Below are positions 1 to 11,004 of a DNA stretch of 64,000 nt, piece after piece. The position numbers and the translations under genes are program-made. Below the pieces are notes generated by a model. The model was not told where the DNA came from. It saw only the letters and a program-made list of their open reading frames with translations, and ran no database searches. This stretch comes from Pieris napi (taxonomy: Eukaryota > Arthropoda > Insecta > Lepidoptera > Pieridae), in the NCBI RefSeq assembly GCF_905475465.1, contig NC_062244.1, forward strand, positions 11,216,001 through 11,280,000. The letters run 5' to 3'. The number at the start of each line of letters is the position of its first letter. Position 1 is the stretch's first letter.

Positions 1-310
1 GAGAAAATAATAACGGTAATGGAATTTGTAGCTTTGTGTCTTCATATTATCATAACCTGTCGTTGTCAGAAAATAATAGGTACGTAAGGAATTTCATTCC
101 AATAATAGATAGCACTTACATTTCTTCTTGATTTACGAACACAATAAAGCACTTAGTATTTGTGCCGAATTTCTTTTCTAGGTTATTGAATCGGGTTTTT
201 CGTATATTTTTAGTAAATTATTCATTTAAGAGTATTTTTTCGAAAAAAATAATGTTTTATCTTTATTATAAAGTTTTAAGGCTTTTTTTTATATAAAAAA
301 ACGGACAAGA

Positions 311-405
311 AGCTCACCTGAGATTAATTGATACCACCGCCCATGGACACTAAATGCCAGAGGGCTCGCGAGTGCGTTGCCGGCCTATCAATAATTTGTA
401 CGCCT
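311..405 (-). mobile_element. LINE 3'-end fragment (family B)
   Basis: This carries the block 'ggctcacctga...gccgcccatggacact...gagggctcgcgagtgcgttgccggcc' that recurs about 16 times in the window. The longer copies (for example 61775-62040) continue upstream into a LINE ORF2 C-terminus, so I read all copies as 5'-truncated LINE 3' ends. Strand is given as LINE sense. Only the non-coding tail is present here. Confidence 0.7.
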
Positions 406-536
406 CTTAAATTTCCCTTTTTTGGGCACGGTTTAAAAGTTATATTTATATTTTTCCGTTCATTATTGTCAAAATCATTATGAAAACATACTTATAAAAT
501 GCATTATTGAATATAGCAATACTAACTTATGAACAG

Positions 537-880
537 GAACACGTTCATATGAGATTTTCAAGAATTCATCGAGAATGGCTGTACGGATTTGGCTATGTAT
601 AATCTAGAAATATTTGTGGAAGTTCAAAAAAGGTTTAAACGCTGTAACATAAGTAAGGAATAATACTAAAAACGACAGTTGAATTTTCCAATACAAACTG
701 TTCCTGGGAAATATTTGATGTCATTTTACAATAAAAAATTGCCACATGGTTATCATATATTTATAGATGCCTTCAGAATTGTGTTTCTTATGAGGTCCGA
801 TCTCTTTGGTCTGTTTTGAAAATTTTATATTAAGTTGTGACACAAATAGTTGATACGAAGTTCACCGGATCATTTAGTGG
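537..880 (+). mobile_element. Helitron-like 5' segment, truncated
   Basis: The segment reads 'gagaatggctgtacggatttggct...gaaatatttgtggaagttcaaaaaaggtttaaacg...gaggtccgatctctttggtctg...ttcaccggatcattta'. The same ordered blocks recur at 46979-47300, which begins with the Helitron-type start 'tctatatataaaa'. This copy lacks the extreme 5' tip. It has no open reading frame. The Helitron assignment is from memory of lepidopteran elements and is moderate. Confidence 0.5.
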
Positions 881-904
881 CTGGCCAGCTACTAAATGCT
901 ATTT

Positions 905-1055
905 GCAGGCGTCGCGTTCGTAAAAAACTATGCGCTTGCGCCGCGTAAGCCCGGGGCGTTTGGAGCGCGACCAGCGCTAGCGTCACGTCGCCGCGGCGTC
1001 GACGTCACGTCGACGCTGTGCGGAGGCTGACACGACGACACTAGTGTGGGGGGTC
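905..1055. other. CpG-dense GC-rich patch with palindrome
   Basis: About 150 bases with a very high density of CG dinucleotides ('gcgcttgcgccgcg', 'cgtcacgtcgccgcggcgtcgacg') sit in otherwise AT-rich sequence. A near-perfect palindrome lies at 996-1016 (10-bp arms GCGTCGACGT around a single C). It follows directly after a Helitron-like segment. It may be a promoter-like or transposon-derived island; no coding frame is convincing. Confidence 0.45.
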
Positions 1056-1444
1056 TCTATTATGAAAGGCTATGAAAGCTCAGACCTACATTTCAATACC
1101 AAATGTAAGTAAGATTGTTTACACCCTCATTATGTCAAGGCACCAAACAAACTCCTATTCAAATACCCACTTTGCCTTTAAAAGCAATGCTAACGACTTC
1201 CCGATACAAGCGTTGGGAGTAATCACTCAATATCAGCCAATCAATCAACATTGAAAAATTGGAAGAAACGACGGAACGTTTCATTGCTTTTGTAGGTTCT
1301 TAAATTGAACGGGTGTTCAATGTCTGTCTCGTAATATTCAGTTACAAACTTCGTAATGTATATTTTTGCGATAAGTCGTTAGATCTTAATATCATAATCA
1401 AATAACCTGCTATCTATGTCATGCTGTTTTTTAAAACGCCATGC

Positions 1445-1592
1445 CAAACGGGCAGGAGTCTCACCTGATGTTATAGTGGTACTCACGGACACTCGCTAGA
1501 GGTCTCGCGAGTGCATTGCCGGCCTTTTAAGTATTGGTACTGGTTAAGTATTGGTTAAGTCGACTGCCTTAAAAAACGCAGTTCGCTAGTTT
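1445..1592 (-). mobile_element. LINE 3'-end fragment (family B)
   Basis: This holds the 'gggcaggagtctcacctgatgtta...ggtctcgcgagtgcattgccggccttttaag' block, then 'gactgccttaaaaaacgcagtt', which is the reverse complement of the ORF2-proximal part seen at 61800. It is divergent and internally deleted. Confidence 0.6.
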
Positions 1593-3254
1593 ACACTTCC
1601 AGCCATCAAGGTAATGCTTATGAATTAATGTTTATTGGGCAGATATAGAAATCTTAGCCAATTGTTTACTTAATTCAAAAAATATTTAATTATGCTCGCT
1701 CTTGAATAATTTGAGTCAAACAAAGACAATATTTAATATAAACGTATTAATGAACGCTTTTGGAAGTTACATGTTGCGCTGTTCACAGTATTCATACTTT
1801 TTACACTCGATCAGGTGTTTTTAAACAGAACAGGAAACAAATAAAACAGGTGAAATTTATGCTTTTAAAGGTTTGCAAGTACGTTTGAGAAAGAACCTAA
1901 ATAGTTACCTAAAATTCACTATAAAACCCTTTTCAACACAAAACGTTAATACAATTTTATTACAACCCTAACGAAATTATTTCGATTGAAAGTTCGCAAT
2001 GCACAGTCCTGGACCTTTTCTAAATCGAAAGATGTAATCTTGTTTTTTAATACTACTTGAACCTTGGACAGGTACTGTGCTTTGTAAGGCATAGTCTGAG
2101 AGCCCAAGCATTTAAACACGTTCCAGTTTTATCTGTTGAAGCTTTATATTGTAAAATACGAGAAAAGCAACGTTTTGTTAGCTTTCTAGATGGTTTATAT
2201 GTATTTTAGATGCGACTCAATATAGTACAAAAACAAGACTTAGGGGAAGATTTTAACTAGGACTCTGGTATGTCCAAATCCCGTCTTTATGAACATACCT
2301 TTTAATAAGCCACGAAACTATTCCATCAATCTTACTATCTCCACTTAGATCTCTCAGGTTACTGATAGCAAATATGCGAAAAATCATTCTATAATCAGAG
2401 AGTATAATTTATAAAAAAAACATTTAGCCGCTAAAAACCTCGTCTAAGTCATAAAAAAATAAAATGTATAAAGACAATAAAACTTTATTCTCACACTGTT
2501 ATACTAGTAAATCCTAATATGTTGATTTTTGTAGAGTATTTGTTTTGAACCTGGTTCCTATCATAACATTTTTTTTACATTAAGAATAATAAAACGATCT
2601 TAACAAAGATTCTTAATTTTTTCAAATATCATATTACATTGTCTTTTGACCCAGCCGACATCTATGTAACATTTTTTCACCCCCATGAAATATTCAAGAC
2701 GGTCAGATACAACTACTAAGTTTTTTTTTTTTTAGCAACATCTACAATCTAGAATACTCGAGCATTCGGGCCGGCCCGTGAGTATTTAGACTGGTCCTCC
2801 TCCTTTATGTTGGAGGACCAGCAAACCAGCCTCCTTTCTTCTTAGCCATCGCCAATACCGTCAGACAGCCGCGGGTTTGTTTCTGGGCGGGACTCGCTAC
2901 GCTACTTTCATTTAGCTCTTAGACTATACGATCGTAATACATCCGACTCAAATCAACCGTGCCAACGTGACTTGTGAAAGATATTTACTGCAGATTACTT
3001 TTTCTTTAGTTCGTTTGAACGACACTCAAATGTTTATGACGCCCTGTGCAATGCAAACGGAAATAAATCAGGAATTTAATTTAGCGTAAATTGTCGCGTA
3101 TCTTTAATACGTTTATATTAAATCTTGTCTTTGTTTGACTCAAATTATTCACGAGCGAGCGTAATTAATTAATTTTTGAATAAAATGAACAATTGGCTAA
3201 GATTCCTATCTCTGTCCTATATACGACAGTATTTCATCAGCATCATCTTGATGG
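1593..3254. other. Intergenic sequence with small palindromes
   Basis: No supportable gene. The sequence is AT-rich. The only distinct structures are a 12-bp palindrome CGGGCCGGCCCG at 2768-2779 and a hairpin with 10-bp arms (CTGGTCCTCC / GGAGGACCAG) at 2791-2821, both in a short GC-richer stretch 2750-2900. Confidence 0.5.
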
Positions 3255-3455
3255 CTGGAAGTCTAAACTAACTGTGGAATCGACTCCCGATAGCGGTCTT
3301 CTCCGGAAGATACGACCTCCAATTGAAGAAAGAGTATACTCCTCTTTTAAAGGCCGGCAACGCATCCACTAAAATGGGTGTCCATGTGCTGCGATGATTG
3401 CTCCTTTTGGACCTCCCGTAGGAGCGTTTGCCGCCCTATTCAATTTTAAAAAATC
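3255..3455 (+). mobile_element. LINE ORF2 C-terminus and 3' tail (family B variant)
   Basis: A plus-strand frame from about 3270 reads LWNRLPIAVFSGRYDLQLKK, matching the C-terminal pattern W-N-x-LP-x-x-VF of LINE ORF2 proteins. It then runs into 'aaaggccggcaacgcatccactaaaatgggtgtcc...gcccta', a variant 3' tail also present at 40082-40200. It is a degraded relic without the enzymatic domains. Confidence 0.6.
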
Positions 3456-3569
3456 TGATGCGACCGGTGTTTACGACACTTTTGATAATAAAATTTTTTG
3501 TTTATAAACCATATTATTTATGTTTGCCCTGTTCTGAAAAACAGTATAATAAAAACATCATGTGTCCAA

Positions 3570-4165
3570 TTCCCACGTGGTAGAAGTGAAACCTTCAAAA
3601 ACAAAGTTTTTATATTTAAAATATGTAAATTAGACTTTTTCTCTATCTAAATGTAGGATCTTTTCTTTAAAAAAATATATATTTTAATGTTAAATTTTTA
3701 TTTATAACTTTAATATCAATATTTAATTTGGTAAAAACTAAAATAATAAAAGTTTGAAATAAATTCACAAGATCCAACGTGGGAGAAAATGAGATAGGAA
3801 GCATTATACAGTGTATAAACTTTTAATTAAGTGTAGTACGAAGTTTTCACTTCAAAAAGTTTCTATAACTAATGATTTGTAAATAAAATTGATAAATAAT
3901 CTAATTTTATAATTAAACTACTTACTTGACTTACTTATTTAATTTTCATCAAATCTGAAGTTTATACACTGTATAATGCCTCCTATCTCATTCTCTCCCA
4001 CGCCAAATCCTATTAATTTATGTGTCTGTCTCTTTTTACTGTCGCTTTCTCACTCTCTCCCACGCCAAATCCTATTAATTTATGTGTCTGTCTCTTTTTA
4101 CTGTCGCTTTTTCCGTTGCATCCGGTTTGAAATCACAACGATTCTAAAGAAGTTTCACTTCAAAA
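3570..4165. repeat. Composite TIR repeat with long stem and tandem duplication
   Basis: The ends resemble 'gaagtgaaaccttc' and 'gaagtttcacttc', an inverted-repeat motif also seen at 14385-14755 and 19665. Inside, 3777-3815 is the near-exact reverse complement of 3958-4000 (motif 'agtttatacactgtataatgcc'). A 62-bp unit ('cacgccaaatcctattaatt...') is duplicated in tandem at about 3995-4118. Probably a MITE-type DNA transposon remnant. Confidence 0.5.
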
Positions 4166-4581
4166 ACCGAATGTTTTTTTAAAGGTTGCAATTGTTATAA
4201 CTTTGATCCAAAACAGAGGGCAAATTTGTATTAGAATTCATCTGGTTAATGTGTAGAATATATAGATATCGAGGTACAGATTATTTACAAAGGAAAATAT
4301 TATATAAGTAAAAGCACATTATTCCAAGGCTTTAGCGTTGGTTTAGGTTTTAAAATGTCAATGACCTTTGTCGGAGCATTTTCATTTGTGAAAGTCACCG
4401 AGTTTATCCTTTGGACAAAATAAGTTCTCGTTTAAATTAAGAAGCTTCGTAAGTTTCACAAAAATGGAATAACATTTTTAGAAGACATTTTGTATTTCAT
4501 TGTTAAGTTCCAAAATGAAAATATTATAGTAGATGACATTTTTATAAGCATTCGAAATTCTAAATAAATCCTTATATTATT

Positions 4582-4918
4582 ACTAGCTGACACGACAAAC
4601 GTTGTTTTGCCATGTATATTTCTAAGAAACATTGTTTTATTTCAATAAATATAACTATCTGCTATATAAAAAATAGGGGTTGATCGTAGAGGGGTGAAAA
4701 TTAAGGGTTTTTTAAATTTTTTTATGATATGTATCATAAATATCCAAAAATAAATAAAAAATTTGGGGTGGACACCCCTCATCACATAAGGGTTTGAAAC
4801 ATAGATAGTAGCCGATTCTCAAACCTACTGAATATGCATAAAAAAATTAATCGGTTGAACCGTTTCGGAAGAGGATGGGAACGAACATTGTGACACGAGA
4901 ATTTTATATATTAGATAT
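4582..4918 (+). repeat. Dispersed repeat D ('ctagctgacccggcaaacg')
   Basis: This is one of six copies. Shared blocks in order are: start 'ctagctgac[a/c]cg[g/a]caaacg', 'aggggttgatcgtagaggggtgaaaatta', 'ggggtggacacccct', 'gatagtagccgattctca', and end 'gacacgagaattttatatatta'. The family is common in Lepidoptera. No coding capacity; class not determined from sequence alone. Confidence 0.7.
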
Positions 4919-5747
4919 TTAGTCTTTAGTTGAATTTAGTACTTCCAATGGTAGCTAAGAAAAAGGTGTTCAACTTATATATCTTACCATGTGTCAGATA
5001 CAGCTGCCAGACTTGAACATTATCTCAGAAACATCTTTTAAAGTTGTGAACATGCCAAAGAGGAATGGAAAGAAGCATGGTTGGTTTAACACTGATCACC
5101 AAAACCGACATCTGATGTATTAGATTAAGTTAGATTACGTAACTTATACATGTGCAAAAATATATAATACTGGGTGTCAGCAATAAAGGCTTACTAATAA
5201 TAATTATAATCAATTTCTGAGGTTTCAATGCGAAAGACAAGCGATAAAAATCTCTGTTTAAAAAAAGTTTAGTTATTTTTTAAGTTATTTGAACCAATGG
5301 GAGTTTCTATTAAATTCTTAATTTTTTCAGACCGAAGATTTAAAAAAACGGTAAGGTAAGGTAAGGTTTAGAAAACTCTTAAATCGTGACATTCTCAACA
5401 AAGATATTTTATGATATTAACAAATTTATACGAGTATGCACTTAATTTTATTTGACTAAATTACAAGTTCAAATTACATTTTACTGTAGTGTAATTAAGA
5501 AAAGTGTTCAGGATATTTTACTATACTAGATAAAGTTGTGGACTACCCTTCATGACGTGAATAGTGCGTCCAAATTCTAAACATTTATCAGGGCCTGTTG
5601 CGGGCAGATCTGTAGCTATTAATCCAGAGCCCAATTCATCTCGATAAACAATAAAATGAATGAAAAAGGTGCTAATAGTTGGTCGGAGTTTATCTTTGTT
5701 CCGTTTGGTATATTTATACCTAAGTATATATATTTTTTATATAATAA

Positions 5748-5860
5748 GAGACAAACAGGAGGTTTATCTGATGTTAAGTGATACCGCCGCCCATGGACAC
5801 TCTCATTGCCAGAAGGCTCGCAAGTTTGTTGCCTTTTATGAAATGGTACGCTCTTTTCTA
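5748..5860 (-). mobile_element. LINE 3'-end fragment (family B)
   Basis: 'gacaaacaggaggtttatctgatgttaagtgataccgccgcccatggacactctcattgccagaaggctcgc' ends at 'tggtacgctcttttcta'. Tail-only copy. The ORF that overlaps it is a translation of this repeat, not a gene. Confidence 0.7.
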
Positions 5861-5999
5861 TAGTTTGCGTTGTAGTTTACCATTCATAAATATGTATATT
5901 TTGACGGTACTTATACATAAGTATTTTCGGGACGATTCGGGAGAATGAAAAATGAAAAATTACATAATTTCGGATAGCCTTTACTAGTTCGTGTTTGTG

Positions 6000-6115
6000 A
6001 GGATTATTTGCGAAAAAAATAATATAAGAATTGACTAAAATGATATGATTCATAATGTAATTGTAACTTCTATTCTACATTTTAAGAGAAATTTGTACGC
6101 CATATTCTTATTTAT
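6000..6115 (+). mobile_element. LINE 3'-tail fragment (family E)
   Basis: 'aataatataagaattgactaaaatgatatgattcataatgt...cattttaagagaaatttgtacgccatattct' parallels the 3' tail that follows the LINE ORF2 C-terminus at 25880-26275. It is short and diverged. Confidence 0.45.
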
Positions 6116-6934
6116 TTATTTATTTTGTAATTCTACAGCTTACAAAAATTATATATATAATAAAAAACAATTACACTGAAAATATAGCCAGAGATGGAAT
6201 ACATACTATTTAACAAAAAGGTTTAAAAAAGGAAACAAATAATAAAAATTATTAAATACGTTAACTAAGTGGTACCTAATTTGTCTGTGTTGTATTATTA
6301 TTACTACACATATTATAGAAATCGTGTTTTTCAGATCTGTCAATAATATGAAAAAAAAATGTTTGTTATGGAAAATAAGATACAGGTATCACTTATTCCA
6401 TGTCATTAACGGTGAAGGCCGAAAGAAAAAGCCGGTACTCTTTTAAAATAGCAAATCATCATACAAAATGACTATGTCAAACAAAACATATTTTAAAACA
6501 AATATCGCAAATTAATTAATTAGAATTATGGACCATAGATATTGACCATTTTAACTGCCGTGATATTTTAATTTAAAGTAGCATTTTAAGTCAAGTAGTT
6601 CTCTTTGCATAATTAGCTAATTCGTGACTTTAATGGTACCTGACAAATTAACTTTGAATTTCTTTCAAGTCTCTTAATAATCTTATTAAATGTGCTCTGA
6701 ACAGAATACTTCGTCAATCATTATCCCATTTTTAATATTACTTAACTTGCAATTTATTAAAGCTGTCTCAAAATGTAAGCTTAAGTAATTAATGATGTAA
6801 CGAGACGGTTTTGGGAGCCTTGTCCGTGACGCCACTGATTGATTCAGCTATCCTCTTTATTAATTACGCCTTCGAGTTACGAAACTTTTGCTACAATTGT
6901 CTCACAGATAAGAAGTAATATGATATTTGACATG

Positions 6935-7050
6935 CATTATTTTAGACAATTGACACCTAGACGGGCTTTTCATTATTGGATTAAAATCATGTTCGTTAAT
7001 GCCCGTCAAATTTTCGTAAAAATATAGTGTTTTATTTTTTGAATTTACAG
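6935..7050. repeat. Dispersed repeat, copy 1 of 2
   Basis: 'gacacctagacgggcttttcattattggattaaaat...gtcaaattttcgtaaaaatatagtgttttat' is matched almost base for base at 11945-12060. The two chance minus-strand ORFs here and there share similar translations for that reason. Family unknown. Confidence 0.5.
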
Positions 7051-7216
7051 CTAGATAATATAATAGTTCCACATAAATAGCCAAACAGCCAACGTTTCAC
7101 ACATAAATAAAATAAAATTAATTCTCGAATATACACAGCTTAAAAGCTACTCGGAACAGGTATAAGTGGAGGAAGGAAGGTCTGCAAAAGCTCGACATGT
7201 ATACGGACTTTTGTAT

Positions 7217-7345
7217 TATAGAACAGGGCAAATATTACTGAGGCTCACCTGGTGCTACGTAATAACCGCTGCCCATGGACACTTATGCCAGAGGGCTCGC
7301 AAGTGCGTTGCCGGCCTATTAGGAATTGGTATTTTTGAAATAGAA
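7217..7345 (-). mobile_element. LINE 3'-end fragment (family B)
   Basis: 'gaacagggcaaatattactgaggctcacctgg...gcccatggacacttatgccagagggctcgcaagtgcgttgccggcctatta'. A second degraded piece ('gaaggctcg...gtgcgttgacggccttttaggaattg') follows at about 7400-7450, so this looks like a partial local duplication. Confidence 0.65.
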
Positions 7346-7954
7346 AAAGCTTAAGTGGAGGTAGAGAGGTCTACAAGAGATCGACCTGTACGCAGACATA
7401 TGAAGGCTCGTTGGATGTAGGGGAAGTGCGTTGACGGCCTTTTAGGAATTGATATTGTCCTAAATATAAGGCGACATGTTTGTCACCATAGAACCTTTAA
7501 ATTGTTATAGTTATGATTTTAAATGGAATTTCCTTAGATAACAAAATTTCATTTTATTTATGTTTTGGTTAAAATTATAACTATATCAGTAATTTATCTT
7601 AAAGTGTTACGTTAAAATTATCTCACACAAAATTATCGAACACAGAGGTAGGGTTAAAACTTGTAAATCAAACATGCCTGTTGCAGTTAGCTTTTATTTT
7701 AAAATCACACTTTATTCAGATAGGCTATCGTAAAAACAGAACCGGTTTTATTGGATTTCAGGGTGACTTGAATAAACATTTTTCACATATTTGTCAGATA
7801 ACCGAAAACGCATCACCAGTCCGAAAAGTAAAAATTGATAAATTCGAATTCCATGTTGAAATCTTTTATACACAAAGATAAAATAATAATTTATCTTTAT
7901 AAATCTGCGCATGTATTTGTAATTAAACTCATACAGGACATGTTTTGATGAACT

Positions 7955-8080
7955 TAAGATGTCTTGTGGAATATGGTGTAATGGTGACAGCTCCTTACAT
8001 TGTGTAAAACAAAAAACTTGGCGGAGAGTTTATTGCCAGCCCTTGATTTGAGAACTGGCAGTAAAATTAGAAGCATTTAT
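7955..8080 (+). repeat. Dispersed repeat C, left half, split by insertion
   Basis: 'aacttaagatgtcttgtggaatatggtgtaatggtgacagc...gtgtaaaacaaaaaacttgg...gagagtttattgccag...gatttgagaactggcagtaaaattagaagcattt'. The uninterrupted arrangement is visible at 18300-18565. The sequence breaks off at 8080 where the 8081-10257 element begins and resumes at 10258. Confidence 0.75.
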
Positions 8081-8249
8081 AGTACGGGAGGTAGCAACGT
8101 TTTCGAGAAAGAATTTCAGGTCAGCTGGTTTTGTGATATGTCTTCCTTCTTGCACTTCCGGTTAGAGTCTGGGCAATCTGGCTGGCGGTAGCGGTTGCGT
8201 TCATTAGTGCGCATCCTATCTGTCCAGGTAATAATCCTGGATTTTAAAA

Positions 8250-9714
8250 GCATTTTAAGAAGCGTAATTTTTAATTTTTCGTTTTTAAATACGTCTACCT
8301 GACATACTTTTTTTATTGCCAGACATTTTTCACGTTGCTAACTATGTGCCAGACGCGATTTTAAGTTTTATTTTTATAAAAATTTCAAAGCATTTTAGAA
8401 TGTCTGTAATTTTAATATTATGTTATTTAAATATAAGGAAAACTGAAAATGAATTTGCCAGACATTAATTCGGTTGTTAAGTCTTGAATTAAAATGATAA
8501 AGTTTTGCAGTATGATGAAGCATTGCATTTTAAGAAGCGTAATTTTAGATTTTTCCTTTTTAAATACGTCTACCTGACATACTTTTTTTATTGCCAGACA
8601 TTTTTCACGTTGCTAACTATGTGCCAGACGCGATTTTAAGTTTTATTTTTATAAAAATTTCAAAGCATTTTAGAATGTCTGTAATTTTAATATTATGTTA
8701 TTTAAATATAAGGAAAACTGAAAATGAATTTGCCAGACATTAATTCGGTTGTTAAGTCTTGAATTAAAATGATAAAGTATTGCAGTATGATGAAGCATTG
8801 CATTTTAAGAAGCGTAATTTTTGATTTTTCCTTTTTAAATACGTCTACCTGACATACTTTTTTTATTGCCAGACATTTTTCACGTTGCTAACTATGTGCC
8901 AGACGCGATTTTAAGTTTTATTTTTATAAAAATTTCAAAGCATTTTAGAATGTCTGTAATTTTAATATTATGTTATTTAAATATAAGGAAAACTGAAAAT
9001 GAATTTGCCAGACATTAATTCGGTTGTTAAGTCTTGAATTAAAATGATAAAGTATTGCAGTATGATGAAGCATTGCATTTTAAGAAGCGTAATTTTTGAT
9101 TTTTCCTTTTTAAATACGTCTACCTGACATACTTTTTTTATTGCCAGACATTTTTCACGTTGCTAACTATGTGCCAGACGCGATTTTAAGTTTTATTTTT
9201 ATAAAAATTTCAAAGCATTTTAGAATGTCTGTAATTTTAATATTATGTTATTTAAATATAATAAAAACTGAAAATGAATTTGCCAGACATTAATTCGATT
9301 GTTAAGTCTTGAATTAAAATGATAAAGTATTGCAGTATGATGAAGCATTGCATTTTAAGAAGAGTAATTTTTGATTTTTCCTTTTTAAATACGTCTACCT
9401 GACATACTTTTTTTATTGCCAGACATTTTTCACGTTGCTAACTATGTGCCAGACGCGATTTTAAGTTTTATTTTTATAAAAATTTCAAAGCATTTTAGAA
9501 TGTCTGTAATTTTAATATTATGTTATTTAAATATAAGAAAAACTGAAAATGAATTTGCCAGACATTAATTCGATTGTTAAGTCTTGAATTAAAATGATAA
9601 AGTATTGCAGTATGATGAAGCATTGCATTTTAAGAAGCGTAATTTTTGATTTTTCCTTTTTAAATACGTCTACCTGACATACTTTTTTTATTGCCAGACA
9701 TTTTTCACGTTGCA
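8250..9714. repeat. 275-bp tandem array, 5.3 units
   Basis: Unit starts ('gcattttaagaagcgtaat') fall at 8250, 8525, 8800, 9075, 9350 and 9625, exactly 275 bp apart. The last unit stops after about 90 bp at 'cacgttgc'. Units are nearly identical. Each full unit carries three TGCCAGAC motifs (first unit: about 8317, 8347 and 8457). It lacks the short repeat and variable spacer pattern of a CRISPR and has no open frame across units. Confidence 0.95.
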
Positions 9715-9820
9715 TGAATTATTCATAACTTACATTTAGTAATTAGGACAATTTAAATAAAGTGTTGATTATTAATTTTAATCTAATTTTATATTCCTTT
9801 TTATGCTCGTACTACAAGCA

Positions 9821-10087
9821 TTATACTGCAATACTTTTTCATTTTAATTCAAGGCTTAGCAATCGAATTAATGTCTGGCAAATTCATTTTCAGTTTTTCT
9901 TATATTTAAATAACATAATATTAAAATTACAGACATTCTAAAATGCTTTGAAATTTTTATAAAAATAAAACTTAAAATCGCGTCTGGCACATAGTTAGCA
10001 ACGTGAAAAATGTCTGGCAATAAAAAAAGTATGTCAGGTAGACGTATTTAAAAACGAAAAATTAAAAATTACGCTTCTTAAAATGCT
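9821..10087. repeat. Inverted single copy of the 275-bp unit
   Basis: Reverse complement of one array unit, forming the inner part of the right arm of the element. Its outer half carries the variant 'taatttttcgttttt' found only in unit 1 of the array. Its inner half carries 'ataagaaaaactg' and 'attcgattg' as in unit 5. Confidence 0.85.
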
Positions 10088-10257
10088 TTTAAAATCCAGG
10101 ATTTTTACCTGGACAGATAGGATGCGCACTAATGAACGCAACCACTACCGCCAGCCAGATTGCCCAGACTCTAACCGGAAGTGCAAGAAGGAAGACATAT
10201 CACAAAATCAGCTGACCTAAAATTCTTTTTTTTCAAACGTTGCTACCTCCCGTACTA

Positions 10258-10325
10258 TTAATATAGATTTCTTTTTGACGTTCATAAGTGTACATTGTGT
10301 TACCTAATCATTTTGATTTGATTTG
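10258..10325 (+). repeat. Dispersed repeat C, right half
   Basis: 'tagatttctttttgacgttcataagtgtacattgtgttacctaatcattttgatttg' is the expected continuation of repeat C after 'gaagcattt' at 8080. The split proves that the 8081-10257 element inserted into a pre-existing repeat. Confidence 0.7.
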
Positions 10326-11004
10326 GTTCGGTTTTTAAACTGCGTCCTAACTGGTGGGGCACAATCATTAGAAACAAGATGGGACCAACAGTGGGTTGTT
10401 CTCCAAGAACTCGGATTCTTTGTACCTAGGAGAAATGTGCGACGGCGAAGGCCAGGGTTGTTTGCGATACCAAGGGCAGAACCAGTCTATTGCACAGATC
10501 TCTTAACAAAGACTGCGCTTACTGAATGCTGTCTTCGACGCTATCGACATCTTTATATGCTTGCAGAGTGAATTCACACAAATATTGTATTATTCATTTT
10601 TTGAAACTATCGTATAAGTTTAGTACTAGTAATAACTCAGCATATCTGTTCATTAGGGGCAAAAAAGTCTTGCACTCTGAATGTTCTTTATAATACGATA
10701 CCTAAGCGTCGGTTTCAGACACCCTATACTGAGATTGGGATGCCAATCGCCTAAGTGTTAGAATGTCGAGTGTTCTTGAAATGACGAGGCGATGATGACG
10801 TATTTCCTGACAGCACTTAGTGAAGATATCTTTGTAGGCTTTTTAGTACACTCGGGAACCTTTTTTCATTATGTGCTGTGGTATAAATAAGGCTTGCTAT
10901 TCTCAAAATTGATATCTTGGCGTATACAGAAGAATTAATGTTCCTTTTTTATCTCCAAAAAACCTTCCTCAGAGTTCAAGGAATAAATAAACAAAAAACG
11001 TGTG
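10326..11004. other. Unassigned intergenic sequence
   Basis: An 82-codon open frame (10323-10571) with a basic, arginine-rich centre covers part of this stretch. I do not recognise it, it has no splice or domain support, and its composition suggests translation of a GC-richer repeat. Nothing else is supported here. Confidence 0.4.

Larger units (their letters stand above)
8081..10257. mobile_element. Foldback (long-TIR) element with internal 275-bp tandem array
   Basis: The termini are inverted copies: left 'tagtacgggaggtagcaacg' and right 'cgttgctacctcccgtacta'. The inverted arms extend about 430-440 bp (8081 to about 8520 against about 9821 to 10257) with only scattered mismatches. The left arm contains a tandem expansion (8250-9714) that the right arm lacks. 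No transposase ORF is present, so it is non-autonomous. It lies inside a copy of repeat C; a TA is present at both boundaries and could be part of a target-site duplication. Confidence 0.85.

Noticed and set aside
8250..9714. Regularly spaced repeats that might suggest a CRISPR-like array
   Set aside because: The 275-bp units are contiguous and identical throughout, without short repeats alternating with unique spacers, and the genome is eukaryotic.
10323..10571. 82-codon Arg-rich frame
   Set aside because: Not recognised and unsupported by neighbours or splice sites; could be a transposon relic, so it is not called as a gene.
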